Positions 33,053 to 43,773 of a stretch of 64,000 nucleotides of DNA are shown here, in pieces (the stretch's first letter is position 1; every line of letters begins with the position of its first letter). Source of the stretch: Euborellia annulipes (taxonomy: Eukaryota > Arthropoda > Insecta > Dermaptera > Anisolabididae). Both the position numbers and the translations under genes were made by a program. The notes beneath the pieces were generated by a model. That model searched no databases. It was given only the letters and a program-made list of their open reading frames with translations, and had not been told where the DNA came from. The DNA is taken from the NCBI GenBank assembly GCA_023213315.1, contig JAKCPI010000856.1, forward strand, positions 20,877 through 84,876. The letters run 5' to 3'.

Positions 33053-34344
33053 TTCAGGGTTAAATAAATGGAGGGCAAATGTCCACTTAATGCACAAAGC
33101 AAAAATGTACTTACAAAAACCGTTAAATAAACTCTCATCCATCTCGAGTCTTATATTAAATATTAGACCTAATATCTAAATGAATCAGTTGTTTCGAAAT
33201 GGGCACAAGTCGCTTTTACGAAATTGCGTTTATTGCTTTTCTCGATTCTACGTTACGTATCTGTAGTGAAAACTGCATGAGTCGCATTACGGTTAATCCG
33301 AAAAAACGAGTATTAAATATTGTACTTATTTTGAAAAGGACACGAGTCACTGACTAATTAATTCATAGTTCCTGAAAAATTTTCAAAAATTGACTTGTGC
33401 CCTTTTCGAAACAACTGATTCAATTATATATACAGTAGGCCCTATATATTACTTTCTCTTAACCTATTTTATCATCACATATACATAGATGGACGTATCC
33501 AGCTTAAAACGAAGGGGGGGGGGCAACTTTTCTAATATCCATTTTATGTAGAGATAGGGGATGGCCTCAATCGTAGTTTTTATCTTCTCTCAGATGGTGT
33601 GAATTATTTAGTTTTTTATTTATATTTTTTATTTTAATTTCAAGTTTGGAAGGGGAGAAGCTGCCCCTCCCCCCTCCCATGTATACATATGTATATCAAA
33701 TGATAATAGATGGCAACTTGTCCACTTTTGCACCTCCTATCTTTTGAATACAAGTAGTTTAAGGTTTTTGGGGAAAAAAGAAAAAAAAAAAAAAAAATGC
33801 AATTTTTATCTTTTCCGACCGAAAAATTGAAATAATACTACCAAAATATATTTCGAGATTCTTTAGTTCACCTTTTGTTTTCACTTAACTGACAATTCTC
33901 TCAACGTTTCCCTTCTCATCATGTGGACTCAACCGACCTTCCCCAACTTCTCATTTTTAGTTTAATGGAATCAACTTTTGATGCTGTCAATCAATGTTTT
34001 CGATTTCCTATTATTTCTAGGATCCCATTCCATGCTTCAACCTCACAGATTCCTCAGAGAATTACCTGCTAAACGTTGTATTCGGTGCTTCGGCATCTTT
34101 CAGTCAAGCGATCACCTCTGAGGCGTTCGAGCATATCTGTGGTCTTAAATTTGAACTCATAGTATAAAACAACGGTGGCCAAACGGCGGCTCTTCTCGTG
34201 TTTTATTGAGGCTCAATAAAAAAATTTCATAAATTTGGTTTCGCAAAAACAAAAATTTCCCTTAGGGCGGAAAATTTAGGTTCCGCAAAGAGGCGAAGAT
34301 TTTTTTCCAATTTGGCTCTTAAAAATTTTCGATTTTTCAATACG
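33053..34344. other. PEX6 intron, little recognised
   Basis: A G-tract/C-tract pair at ~33483-33690 (GGACGTATCCAGC to CCCCTCCCATG) may be another MITE. A start of the dispersed repeat (TTACTTTCTCTTAACC) lies at 33451. No exon was seen. Confidence 0.5.
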
Positions 34345-34352
34345 GCTTTAAG

Positions 34353-34611
34353 CATGGGCGTCCGCAGGTTTTTGCAGGGGGGCAAGGATTTTTTTGCAGG
34401 GGCAAGTCACTTTAAGATAAGTTTAAAAAAACGTATTTTTTTGATATTAATAATGTTATACATCTCTTAGTATTTAAAGCTTTCACACCCCGCCAAGGTG
34501 GATGTATACTTTGAAGGATTTTTTTGTATTTTTTTTTTTTTATATATTTTTTTGTATTATTTTTAATTTTCAGGGGGGCAAGTGCCTGGTTGCCCCCCGC
34601 GGGCGCCCCTG
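34353..34611. mobile_element. hAT-like MITE
   Basis: The ends are CATGGGCGTCCGCAG and GCGGGCGCCCCTG, with 8-bp flanks GCTTTAAG (34345-34352) and GCTCTAAG (34612-34619), 7 of 8 identical. 259 bp. Confidence 0.85.
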
Positions 34612-35267
34612 GCTCTAAGTATCTCCAAGTGTGGCCCTGCTATAAAATACGAAATTGTAGAGTAATTTTTTTCAGACAATTTCTCGAAAAAATTCAAGAA
34701 ATTTTAATGATTTAAAATTCGGATATGCTGCAGATTACGATTCTAGAGTTACTACACAACTCGAGGTCAACCCTAATTGTCGTGAAAATTTTTCTCCTCC
34801 GTCTCTCTGTAATTGGAGTTATTCATGTGTTGAGAGATTGTAAAAAAATTTTAAATTACCTGGATTCTAGTGAAATTCGTATTTAGTAAACATATGTTCT
34901 TATCTTTTTAAAATTACTAAGGAACAAGGCTCTTTTTCTTTTGTCTATGAAATCATTTTATTATTATTTTTTTCAATAGGATGAGGATAGAGAAGTCTCA
35001 GCGAGAAGGATTTTTAAGAAAACAAACTTGCACCCCCATCAGATGATTCTGATCAAATTTGATACTAGTATCATATTTATTCCAACAATTAGTCTATTTT
35101 CATAACAATGTCGCCCAACAATGTTTGAGCATTTCTAACCTATAAATTGTTGAAAAGTAATAAAATTTGACCCCAAAACATCTCATGTAAATGCATTAGA
35201 ATGTTTCTTAATAATGTCTTATTATAAAAACAATCTCTCAATTTTTTTTTTTTCTTTTACATTTTAG

Positions 35268-35413
35268 GTTCAATCTCAATGGATGATGCGAGCGAAGTGA
35301 TTGTGACTTGTTCTGATTTTGAAAATGCAATTGCAACAGCATCATCGTCTGTATCTTCTAATGATCTGGAATATTTTACTTCACTACGAAAACAATTTTC
35401 CAGCAATAAGTGA
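35268..35413 (+). CDS. PEX6: PEX6, last exon
   Basis: Acceptor CATTTTAG. It encodes SISMDDASEVIVTCSDFENA then IATASSSVSSNDLEYFTSLR KQFSSNK and stops at TGA 35411-35413. The VTCSDFENAI..SSVS..DLEYF pattern matches the C-terminal helix of PEX6 (DFLQAA..LQPSVSEQEL). Phase 1 entry completes a glycine codon. Confidence 0.93.
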
Positions 35414-36322
35414 ACTAATTAAAAACATTCCATATGAAAGTGAGTATCCTAATGTCATCACTTTGATATATAATTAAATTCTATATATATATATAATCAT
35501 TAAAAAGAAATAGATATATATTTGTTAAATTAGCTTATCTCTTAGAGATTTTTTCTTCTATTTCCGGAATTATTGGTCAAGGACAAGGGACTAAAGTATG
35601 ATTTCATATTTTTTAAACAAAAATATATTTGGAATATATATATATATGTATGTATATATATATTTTTTTTAGCAATGCATAACAAAAAAATTGATCAGAC
35701 AATTTTTTCTACATGCCAAAAGTTTAGCTTATTAACTATGAGATAGACATTCAGTTAGACTTTAAATTAAAGTTTAAATAATAATTAAATGAATGAAGTT
35801 GTTGTCGATGGCGATGCTCTTAATCCTATAGCAAATCCTCCCGCAAATTTATCTCTTGGCTAACTACATTTCTTGGCAAAATCATGTTGACCTATGGATT
35901 TTATTCGTGTTTACAAGCTGATAACACAAAGCCATAAGGTTAGATCGCCAATATCATTTTTATATTTATTATGAAAATTAATTTTTTTTTTTTTTTGGTA
36001 ATTGAGATGGGTTCGATGCTAATATATAGTGATCACAGCCCATTAGATATAATCATAATTATATAAGTAAGTATACAGGTTTATATATGGTTACAAAATA
36101 AAATAACTAATGCCTCATGTTCTTATATAAATAATATTTTTCAGTCTTTTTTTAAAAAAGAGTTAATATTCCTTTTGTTCAAATTAAAATTGTATCACAG
36201 TTATTCTTTTTGCTACTATCTTAAATTAAATATATAAATTAAAAAAAAATAAAATAAAATATAAATATTAAATAATAATCAATGTACATGTTCAGTTCAC
36301 TCTCAGTTTATATGTTCGATTT
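35414..36322. other. PEX6 3' flank and convergent intergenic region
   Basis: AT-rich, with ATATAT runs at 35480-35660. PEX6 and the minus-strand exon at 36323-36490 converge here. No repeat was recognised. Confidence 0.6.
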
Positions 36323-36490
36323 TTAAAATTTTTTAACTTCTCTTTTTTTTTGATGAATACCAAAAGCAAGATACCCTATCGCCACCAGTGCCTTGCGTCT
36401 TCCTCGTCCCTTTGCAGTCATAAGTGGAGTTAGACGATAAATGACTGAGTTGATTTCTGCACATCGTTGACATAATTCTTCTATCGTGTC
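36323..36490 (-). CDS. unrecognised protein, last exon (partial gene)
   Basis: Reading leftwards from 36490, an excellent acceptor (TATTATTACAG, complement of 36491-36501) is followed by 55 codons and TAA at 36323. The peptide runs DTIEELCQRCAEINSVIYRL then TPLMTAKGRGRRKALVAIGY and ends QKKREVKKF. The C-terminus is strongly basic, and the preceding helix-like stretch is balanced and non-repetitive, unlike chance AT-rich frames here. I do not recognise the family. Upstream exons should lie to the right, but none was identified before the foldback at 37003. Confidence 0.55.
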   Translation of the reverse strand, partial: DTIEELCQRCAEINSVIYRLTPLMTAKGRGRRKALVAIGYLAFGIHQKKREVKKF

Positions 36491-37002
36491 CTGTAATAAT
36501 AAAGACAAAAATAAAGTTATTGTCCGGAGAGTGTCGAAGGTTCGATTTAGTTCGGCGCCGCAAATTATTTCCTGTTTTTGCGTACCGAGTCCTGATTAGT
36601 CAAATAATTAATATCAATAATTTAATTCTATAGGATTATACAAAAAAAAAACACTTCAGTAAATCCACCTTTAGATTTAGAATTTGAAAATATTTAGGCC
36701 TTTATTAATATAGTTGGGGTAATTTTTACTATCAGACAAAGTATTTCATCATCCTATTCTGAATAAGATAAAATAGTTGCCAAAATTTTGCAAATCATAC
36801 AAGTGAATCAAAAGAACCTGCTAAGTATTCGATGCATCGGGAATAATATTTAAGTTATTTACTTAAACTCGCAAGTTGAACTAATGCTCTCCTTAGATGC
36901 TATCAATAATAAATTTGGTCTTAATTTCTATATATATATATATCCATCAACATACGAAGTCCGACATAAGTTATACGTCAAAATAAATTACTTTCCTTGG
37001 CA

Positions 37003-37780
37003 TTATGTCTGTGTGTGTGTGTGTGTGGTGTGTAAACACGATTGCTTAAAAACCAAAGCAGCTAGATCGATGAAATTGGTATATGCTTCCTCACACTAAA
37101 ATTGTAGATTTCCTATCCCAACTTTGGAATTAAATACGTCACTTGGAAGTGAGTACTTACTTAAAAGTTTTTTTTTCAAAATTTTGAAATTTTCAATTTT
37201 TTTTGTTATATTATGATAAAAAATACTCTATTTTAAAAAGTTTTTTATTCTTTGACATTTTTCTTAAACTGGTTATAGTTTTGAAATAATCTACAGAAAG
37301 AAATAGAAAAAAATTTTTTCGTTAATTTTGATAAAAAATCAAAACAAAATCATACAGGTGTCATTAAAAAAGGGTAAATATAAACAAATTCATTTGTTTC
37401 ACAAATTCATTTGTTTATATTTGCCCTTTTTTAATGACACCTGTATGATTTTGTTTTGATTTTTTATCAAAATTAACGAAAATTTTCCATTTCTTCTGTG
37501 TTATTTCAAAAACTATCCAGTTTTCGAAAAATGTCAAAGAATAAAACTTTTTAAAATAGAGTATTTCATCTAATATAACAAAAAAATTGAAAATTTCAAA
37601 ATTTTTGAAAAAACTTTTTTAGGTAAAGTACTACTTTCCAAGATGACGTATTTACTCCAAAAAGTTGATAGAAATCGCAATTTTAGTGTAAGGAGCATAT
37701 ACCAAATTTCATCGATCTAACTGCTTTGGTTTTTTAAGCACCGTGTTCACACACACACCCAGACGTAATTCCAAAAGAAT
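37003..37780. repeat. large foldback (~390-bp arms)
   Basis: Nearly the whole interval is one inverted repeat centred near 37400. Outer ends: GGCATTATGTCTGTGTGTG on the left and CACACACACCCAGACGTAATTCC on the right. The centre pairs AGGTGTCATTAAAAAAGGG (37360) with CCCTTTTTTAATGACACCT (37424). No coding capacity. Confidence 0.9.
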
Positions 37781-38279
37781 ATACGCAGAAAAGTCTCGGG
37801 GAAGTCAATCCCCATATTTTTGTTTTTAAATCAAATAAAAATCAATTTAATTTTTTTTTTTATTGAGAATAATTGCATATTGTTCGATCGATTTTTATAA
37901 AGAACAAAACTTGCAACTCCACTCTAGTTTAATTAAGAAAGAGATTTGACTTTATTTTCCTCTAATCTGTATTTAAGATTCAAGAAGCAATTGCACTAAT
38001 TGAATGACTGAACTAGAATCCGAATCTCAAAGAGCTCTTGTTGGTTGGATTAACCTCGGAGTTTATTTACAAATACAAAAGAAAAACGAATTAAAGAATT
38101 AATTATTGTATAACAACCTGGATTAATTTCAATTTGAGTATTTTTCTTTATATTTATGTTTCTATATCAATTTTCCCGGAAATTAAAACAATGAGTTTGC
38201 TTGCGCTTGGATGGAGGCCCCTACTCGTTATTTCTCGAAATTTTTCTTTTATATAAACATTTCTGCGGGCAAAACAAAA

Positions 38280-38350
38280 GCCTTTGGATGCCAAATGCAG
38301 GAGATGTTTCGGACGAAATTTTATTTGTTCATCTTCAGTCAGTTATATAG
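38280..38350 (-). ncRNA. hammerhead-like relic
   Basis: On the minus strand: CTGACTGAAGATGAAC, a loop, GTCCGAAACATCTCC. The core halves CTGAAGA and CGAAAC are present; stem II has one mismatch and no stem III was found. A related decayed copy lies at ~42525-42600. Confidence 0.45.
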
Positions 38351-38700
38351 CTTGTAAAATTGAGGCTAGATGTATTCTGGGTACTAGCACTTGACACAAC
38401 CATCTCACAAATATCATTGTTAAATAGGAGAATTAAATTCAAGTAGACAAGGTTTTTTGTTTCAATGTCATCTTCGGAAGTGAATTACATATGGGTCATT
38501 CCATGCCAAATCGACAAATTTTTTTCCTGACCCCCGCGGATTTCGCTGAAAATTTCCTATCTTTTTTCTACCCCTTAAAAGACATTTTTTGAGAATTTTT
38601 TTCAAATTTTTTTATCCAACTAAAAAAAGTTATGGATTTTTGAAAAAAATTGCTCTTTTTTTTCAAATAACTATAACTTAGAAAGAGACGAAAGAGAAAT

Positions 38701-39118
38701 TATCAATTGATATAAGTGGAGGTTTACTTCTTTTAAATCCGTATGATGGAGTCCACGGTAATTAAAAACAAAGTATTTTACTTTATTATGCAGGAATATA
38801 TGGCATGTACTGGTTTTTTAATGACATAATTTTTTGAAAAAATCATAATTGTGATGTTCATTCATTGTATTGTGAAGAAAATGAATATGTAATCATATGA
38901 AAGATTGGCCCGGTGTTGCATAAAGTTTAAGAAAACAATTTGTATGTTTCAGGCCTGATGATGGTCCTTTTCGGACCGAAACTGTGAGAATGTGCACACA
39001 ACAGTTGTCTGGCAATAAAATTCCTGCATAATAAAGTAAAATACTTTGTTTTTAATTACCGTGAACTCCATCATACGGATTTAAAAGAAGTAAACCTCCA
39101 ATAATATCAATTAACTAT
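38701..39118. repeat. foldback carrying a complete hammerhead
   Basis: Arms of ~100 bp (38701-38806 and 39019-39118), e.g. GGAGGTTTACTTCTTTTAAA and its complement. The ~210-bp loop holds one plus-strand hammerhead at 38949-39013. Confidence 0.85.
38949..39013 (+). ncRNA. type I hammerhead ribozyme candidate
   Basis: All parts can be drawn by hand. Stem I: TCAGGC (38949-38954) with GTCTGG (39007-39012), 6 pairs including two G-U. Core CTGATGA 38955-38961, then one unpaired T. Stem II: GGTCC (38963-38967), loop TTTTC, GGACC (38973-38977), perfect. Core GAA 38978-38980. Stem III: ACTGT (38981-38985) with ACAGT (39001-39005), 5 pairs, with inner TGTG/CACA in its loop. The cleavage triplet is GTT, so the cut would fall after 39006. 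Hammerheads of this open-stem-I type are known from Penelope-like retroelements, where they are thought to process transcripts. The host foldback has no protein frame. Confidence 0.75.
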
Positions 39119-39326
39119 AACTTATTTTAAAATTGATATTTCGAAAGCCTGCAAGGCTATAAAAATTTTGTTTTTAATGTAGTTTTCAAAACAAATACAA
39201 AAATTATTTCGAAGCCCGGATATATGAAATAATTCAGTTTTTTTTGAAAAAACCCTAATTTTAAATCGACCATTTTTTTTTATTTAACTCAAAAAAAACT
39301 TCAACTAATTCTACAATTATCCCCCC

Positions 39327-40023
39327 ATAGGCGTAGCCAGAAATTTTTGATGGGGGGGGGGTTTAGGATTATTTCTCCCCTCCCCCCCTCCCGACTAATA
39401 GGGCAGTATAGGGCGTCTAATGAAATATATGACTAGCAACTTACCCCACCTTCGCTTCGCTCCCCCCCCTGTACCAACCCTCGAGGTGGCTCGGGCCCGC
39501 CCTTTCTTAATTAAGTGCCACAATTTTTCAATCAACTCGTATCAGGCAATAAATTCTTAATTTTATGTATAAGGCCCTAAAATAGCGAGGAGTCCCTCAA
39601 ATAGTTTCTCTTGACCAGAGTCCCATCTCAGATCTCTTAAAAATAAATCAATTCAGAGTTCAATTTTTGCTTTAAGAAAAAAAATAATAAATTTATTTAT
39701 ATAATAATTTTTATTATTTTTCATTTGCGAGATTTAATCAATTTTAAGCGGCTTTAATTTTTTATAAAGCATAACAAAAATCAATTCTTTTCAATTGAAA
39801 AATTCGGAATTTTTTCGAATTTTTTGCGTTTTATTTAATTTTTTTTTTGTTTAAGCTAGAGAAAATTATTATAATTTACTTTCTCTTACCCTATATATGA
39901 AATATATAGAGAGAAAAAGTATTTTGTATTATAGAGCTTAAATATCTAGTCATGGCTTGGGTCCAATGGGGGGGGGGGGGTTTGAACCCCCAAATCCCCC
40001 CCCCCCCCGTGGCTACGCCTATG
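39327..40023. mobile_element. hAT-like element, GGCGTAGCC family
   Basis: The ends are ATAGGCGTAGCCAG and GTGGCTACGCCTATG, flanked by ATCCCCCC (39319-39326 and 40024-40031). G/C tracts lie just inside. It contains a fragment of the dispersed repeat start (TTACTTTCTCTTACCC at ~39881). Confidence 0.82.
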
Positions 40024-40061
40024 ATCCCCCCTAATTTCAAGATGTGTCGACGATTGCTTCT

Positions 40062-40637
40062 ATTACTTTCTCTTACCTCTATATATATGTTAATATTGGA
40101 TTCATGTCAAAAATTCGATGTCGAGATTTTGATGGATCTTCACGTTTTGAAGTCCCCTGAATCCAAAAAACGTGGTTTTCGCGACATGGTCTGTCTGTCT
40201 GTGTGTGTGTCTGTGTGTGTTCAATTTTAAGCATGAAGGAATTGAGCTAGGAAGTTGAAATTTTATATTTAAGTTAAACACCCCCGGGACCGACAAAATA
40301 AGCTTTTAATTAAAATCGGCCAGTACTAGTACTTTACTGATGTACTTTTTCAGTTTTTTTCGATTTTCTCAAAATTCGGGTCCCTTTTGGAACTTTTTAC
40401 GCATTTAAAATTTTTTTTTCTAATTCTTATGAAATTTTGTATTTATTTACGAATCTAAATATGAGATTAAAATTTTGAAAAATAACCATAGTTTATTTCA
40501 AGCAGTCAACATTTAAAATGCAAGTTTGAAACTAAGGTGCTATGGGAAACTAAATATATCTCGACACAAAAAATCTGGTGTGACCCTTCGGTAAGAGAAA
40601 GTTGTGTGCTATGCGCCAGTCACACCAGATTTTTTTT
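40062..40637 (+). repeat. hairpin-tailed dispersed repeat, copy F
   Basis: Starts TTACTTTCTCTTACC, includes TTGGATTCATGTCAAAAATT, the (TG)n block, GTACTAGTACTTTACTGATG, and the terminal hairpin at ~40567-40637. A deletion removes ~200 bp of the interior. Confidence 0.87.
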
Positions 40638-40906
40638 TTTTTGTTATAAAATTTTTTTTTTGAAATTTGGTTTATTTTTTACGTAACTTTTTTATGAAAT
40701 TTTTTCAGCTTTTTCGTGAAACTTTAAAAGTTGAAAAATGATATTTTATTCGAAAAATTTTAAGTCATCATACTAAAAATTGTATTTTTCTCAGTGTTTT
40801 ACTGGTGGAATTTCGATCAGGCATGAAAGAAGAAAAATGCAGCTAGGATTTTTTCTTTAAAAAATATATATTTAAGTTTCAGCTTTGGTTAATATTTGGT
40901 ATTATA

Positions 40907-41240
40907 CCCCTGTGATCAAAAAGTAGTAAGACTTTTGAAATAAAACACAAACGGTTTAAGATTTTTCCAAATTCATTTAATCTCCTTCAAAGTAGTTCCT
41001 TTCACTTATGCTAACGTTTTTTCCAATCTTCGAAACAATTCTTATACTCGATTTCCGGGATGGCTTTTAATCCCTTCTGCGATGCGGCTTTTAACTCGTC
41101 AATCGTGTCAAAACGATGGTCATGGAGGGGCCGCTTCAGTTTGGGAAACAGCCAGAAGTCTGACGGAGCCAAATCAGGCGAATACGGCGGTTGGGGGAAG
41201 ATATGAGTGGAATTTTTGGTATATGTATATAATGACAACT
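40907..41240 (-). pseudogene. mariner remnant, 3' end only
   Basis: Minus strand: STHIFPQPPYSPDLAPSDFW LFPKLKRPLHDHRFDTIDEL and on to FEDWKKR, the C-terminal third of a mariner transposase with its final catalytic aspartate. The terminal repeat CCCCTGTGATCAAAAAGTAG at 40907 follows a TA. The 5' two thirds are absent. Confidence 0.85.
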
Positions 41241-42304
41241 AACATATATTTTTTTATTTACCATACAGACCACTGTGTTCAATTACATGGGTTTGTTACG
41301 AGACCGCGGAATACAAAGCAAATCAAAAGTAGAGAAGACGAGATGAAAACAAAATAAAAAAAAAAAAAAAAAACGTCAAATAAGTAAACACAAAGGTCTA
41401 TAGTAAATAAATTCTAACATCAACAATAAATAAACTCTAAATATTTGCAACAATAATATAAATATATCTCTATAATAATTAAACTCTAAAAATCTGTAAC
41501 AATAAAATAAATATAAATTTAAAGAAAAAATCCTGGCTGCAACTTTCATTTATTTTTTTTATTTTTTTAGAAAACTCATTAATGTAAATTTCTAGCCGGG
41601 AAAAAAATAATAAATTTGATCAATTTATCCATTCCAAAATTTTTTAAATAAAATTAACAAAAAAAAAAAAAAAAAAAAAAAAAAAATAGGCTCTAGGATC
41701 AAAAAATTGATCAAAATTATTTTTTTTCTCGAACTTGAACTTCACATTAGTGAGTTCCATGCAAAAATTCAAATCAATTACTCAAGTGGATCCAAAGATA
41801 TAAATTATTTAAGGAATAGCGGAAGGGTTTCCGTTTTAGGAATTTTGTTCTATTTCCTAAACTATCTCCGAGCATTACAGAATTTCAAATAAATTCTATT
41901 ATCCAGTAAAATGCAAAAGAAAAAACAACAGAAATATACGGTTTTTAGCAAAAGATTTTATCTCAAGGGGATTTCTTTATTAATTAAAGTTAATTTAATT
42001 ATAACTTCCATCAAACTCTTAAAAATATTAATTATCTCGAATCTTTATTTAAAACTTTAATTGTAAGTAGCCCAAAGATAAAGAAAAATGAATAAAAATA
42101 TAAAAATAAAATTGAATATTGTGAACTTGAAAGTTCCATATTCTATCTCGTTTAATAAAATCGATTTAAATGTAAAATTTTATATAGACCAAATCAATCT
42201 GAAATAATGATTTCTCTCGATCCTATAATCGTGCTCGCAAGAATTGGTTTTCAACTTAAACGAAATCATTTTATTCTATCATAAAACCTAAGTCGTTTTT
42301 GCAG
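41241..42304. other. intergenic, AT-rich
   Basis: Poly-A near 41350-41372 and 41659-41686. No exon or repeat end recognised. Confidence 0.55.
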
Positions 42305-42414
42305 AAAGCAATTTTAAATAGGGAATCCCAACGGCCACTCAAAATGGAAAGATGATGGCTGAGAAAGAGAGAGAAGTCTCTTCAAAGGCGACAAGAAGGC
42401 GCCACAATCAATAA
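42305..42414 (+). other. possible exon, coding status unknown
   Basis: A good acceptor (AAGTCGTTTTTGCAG, ending 42304) opens into a GC-richer, repeat-free stretch that could end at a GTAATA donor at 42415. One frame is open for 16 codons and then stops. It might be a terminal or untranslated exon. Weak. Confidence 0.22.
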
Positions 42415-42689
42415 GTAATACTTGCTGGTTAACAAACACAATTTAACAAGATCAATTTCAATAATATATTTATTCTTTTTGAAATAGGAAAGGGCAAATA
42501 CTAGAGCAGCAACAAAAAGCCTTTGCGAAATGAAAGACGATTCAGACGAAATTTCATTTTTTGTTCATCTTCAGTGAGGTACAAAGTTTAAATATTCTCT
42601 GTCTCTTTCTTTTGAAGTAGGCTTTACATTTTAAAGAAATAAAATAATTTCAAGGTAGTTTATAGCTGTATGTTTAATTATAATGGTAA

Positions 42690-43305
42690 AGAAGTGAAGA
42701 GAAATGCAGCTATGATTTTTCTTTTTTATTATACTCAGCACTCACGCTGACGTTTCGATCCCGGTAGGAATTATCTTCAGAGCATGGATGCTGGTCATAA
42801 TATATTTGTAAGATTTTTCATATAATCCAATCTCGTGACAATATACATAATATACAGTAATTAAGTGTTGAATACAATTTATTTAACAACAATATATACA
42901 GCGTTTATAGTTCGGAGACCAGTTTCAGAAAGACTACTTGATTTTCAGAAATACCACTTGATTTTCAGAAAGACCACTTGATTTTCAGAAAGACCACTTG
43001 ATTTTCAGAAAGACCACTTGATTTTCAGAAATACCACTTGATTTTCAGAAATACCACTTGATTTTCAGAAAGACCACTTGATTTTCAGAAAGACCACTTG
43101 ATTTTCAGAAAGACCACTTGATTTTCAGAAAGACCAGTTTCTGAAATTGGAATATATGAAAAATCCTACAAATATATTATGGCCAGCCTCCATGCTCTGA
43201 AGATGATCCCTACCTGGATCGAAACGTCAGCGTGAGTGCTGAGTATAATAAAAAGAAAAAACCATAGCTGCATTTCTCTTCACTTCTTTTACCATTAGAA
43301 ATAAA
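42690..43305. repeat. foldback with hammerhead-like motif in both arms
   Basis: Arms of ~150 bp, outermost AGTGAAGAGAAATGCAGCTA and its complement. The right arm reads CTGAAGA (43197-43203), T, GATCC, loop CTACCT, GGATC, GAAAC, then TCAGC (43227), loop, GCTGA (43238) and GTA (43243): core, stems II and III and a permitted cleavage triplet are present, but stem I is not evident. The left arm is a near copy. The loop contains a 20-bp tandem array. Confidence 0.85.
42931..43130 (+). repeat. tandem array, 20-bp unit, ten copies
   Basis: Ten head-to-tail units of AGACCACTTGATTTTCAGAA, varying mainly as AGACC/ATACC (first unit AGACT). Bounded by AGACCAGTTTC on both sides. It is the loop of the foldback. 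Confidence 0.95.
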
Positions 43306-43329
43306 ATAAATTCCAAGGTTAGATCTCTT

Positions 43330-43765
43330 CAGGGTGGCCTTTAAAAAGAATAAGCGATCCGATCCGCAGATCTGGACAGAAAGGACGATCCGATCCGACT
43401 TCTACAAAAGGATTAGAGATCCGATTCGTTAATTCGATCCGTTTTAGAAAAAAGATTGCTGTTACGATCCTCAAATCCAGAGTCCGAAAATCCCGCACTT
43501 GATTTTTTTAGGCGTTTGGATGAATCAAAAGGGTATACGTTTAGTAAAAAGAAAAAGCTATTAAAGGATTTGCAATCCTTTGAAAAGGATCACAGAAATT
43601 TAGGACTTAGAAAAGGATTAGCGATCAGATCCTAAATCGAGCGAGTAAAAATGATTGCGATTCAGATCCAAGATCCTCTCCAAAAAAAAATATTTTGATC
43701 CAGATCCGAAAATCTTGGAACCGAACTGACTTTCTGATTCAAATCCAAAAGGATCGGGATCCCTG
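43330..43765. mobile_element. hAT-like element packed with GATC
   Basis: Begins CAGGGTGGCC and ends ATCGGGATCCCTG, flanked by the perfect 8-bp duplication GATCTCTT (43322-43329 and 43766-43773). About 17 GATC sites lie in 436 bp, many as GATCCGATCC or AGATCC. No coding frame. Confidence 0.85.
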
Positions 43766-43773
43766 GATCTCTT

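Noticed and set aside
36884..37099. Small plus-strand frame
   Set aside because: It runs into the 37003-37780 foldback and has no splice or domain support.
42931..43130. A CRISPR-like repeat array
   Set aside because: Units are directly adjacent with no unique spacers, and the host is an animal genome.
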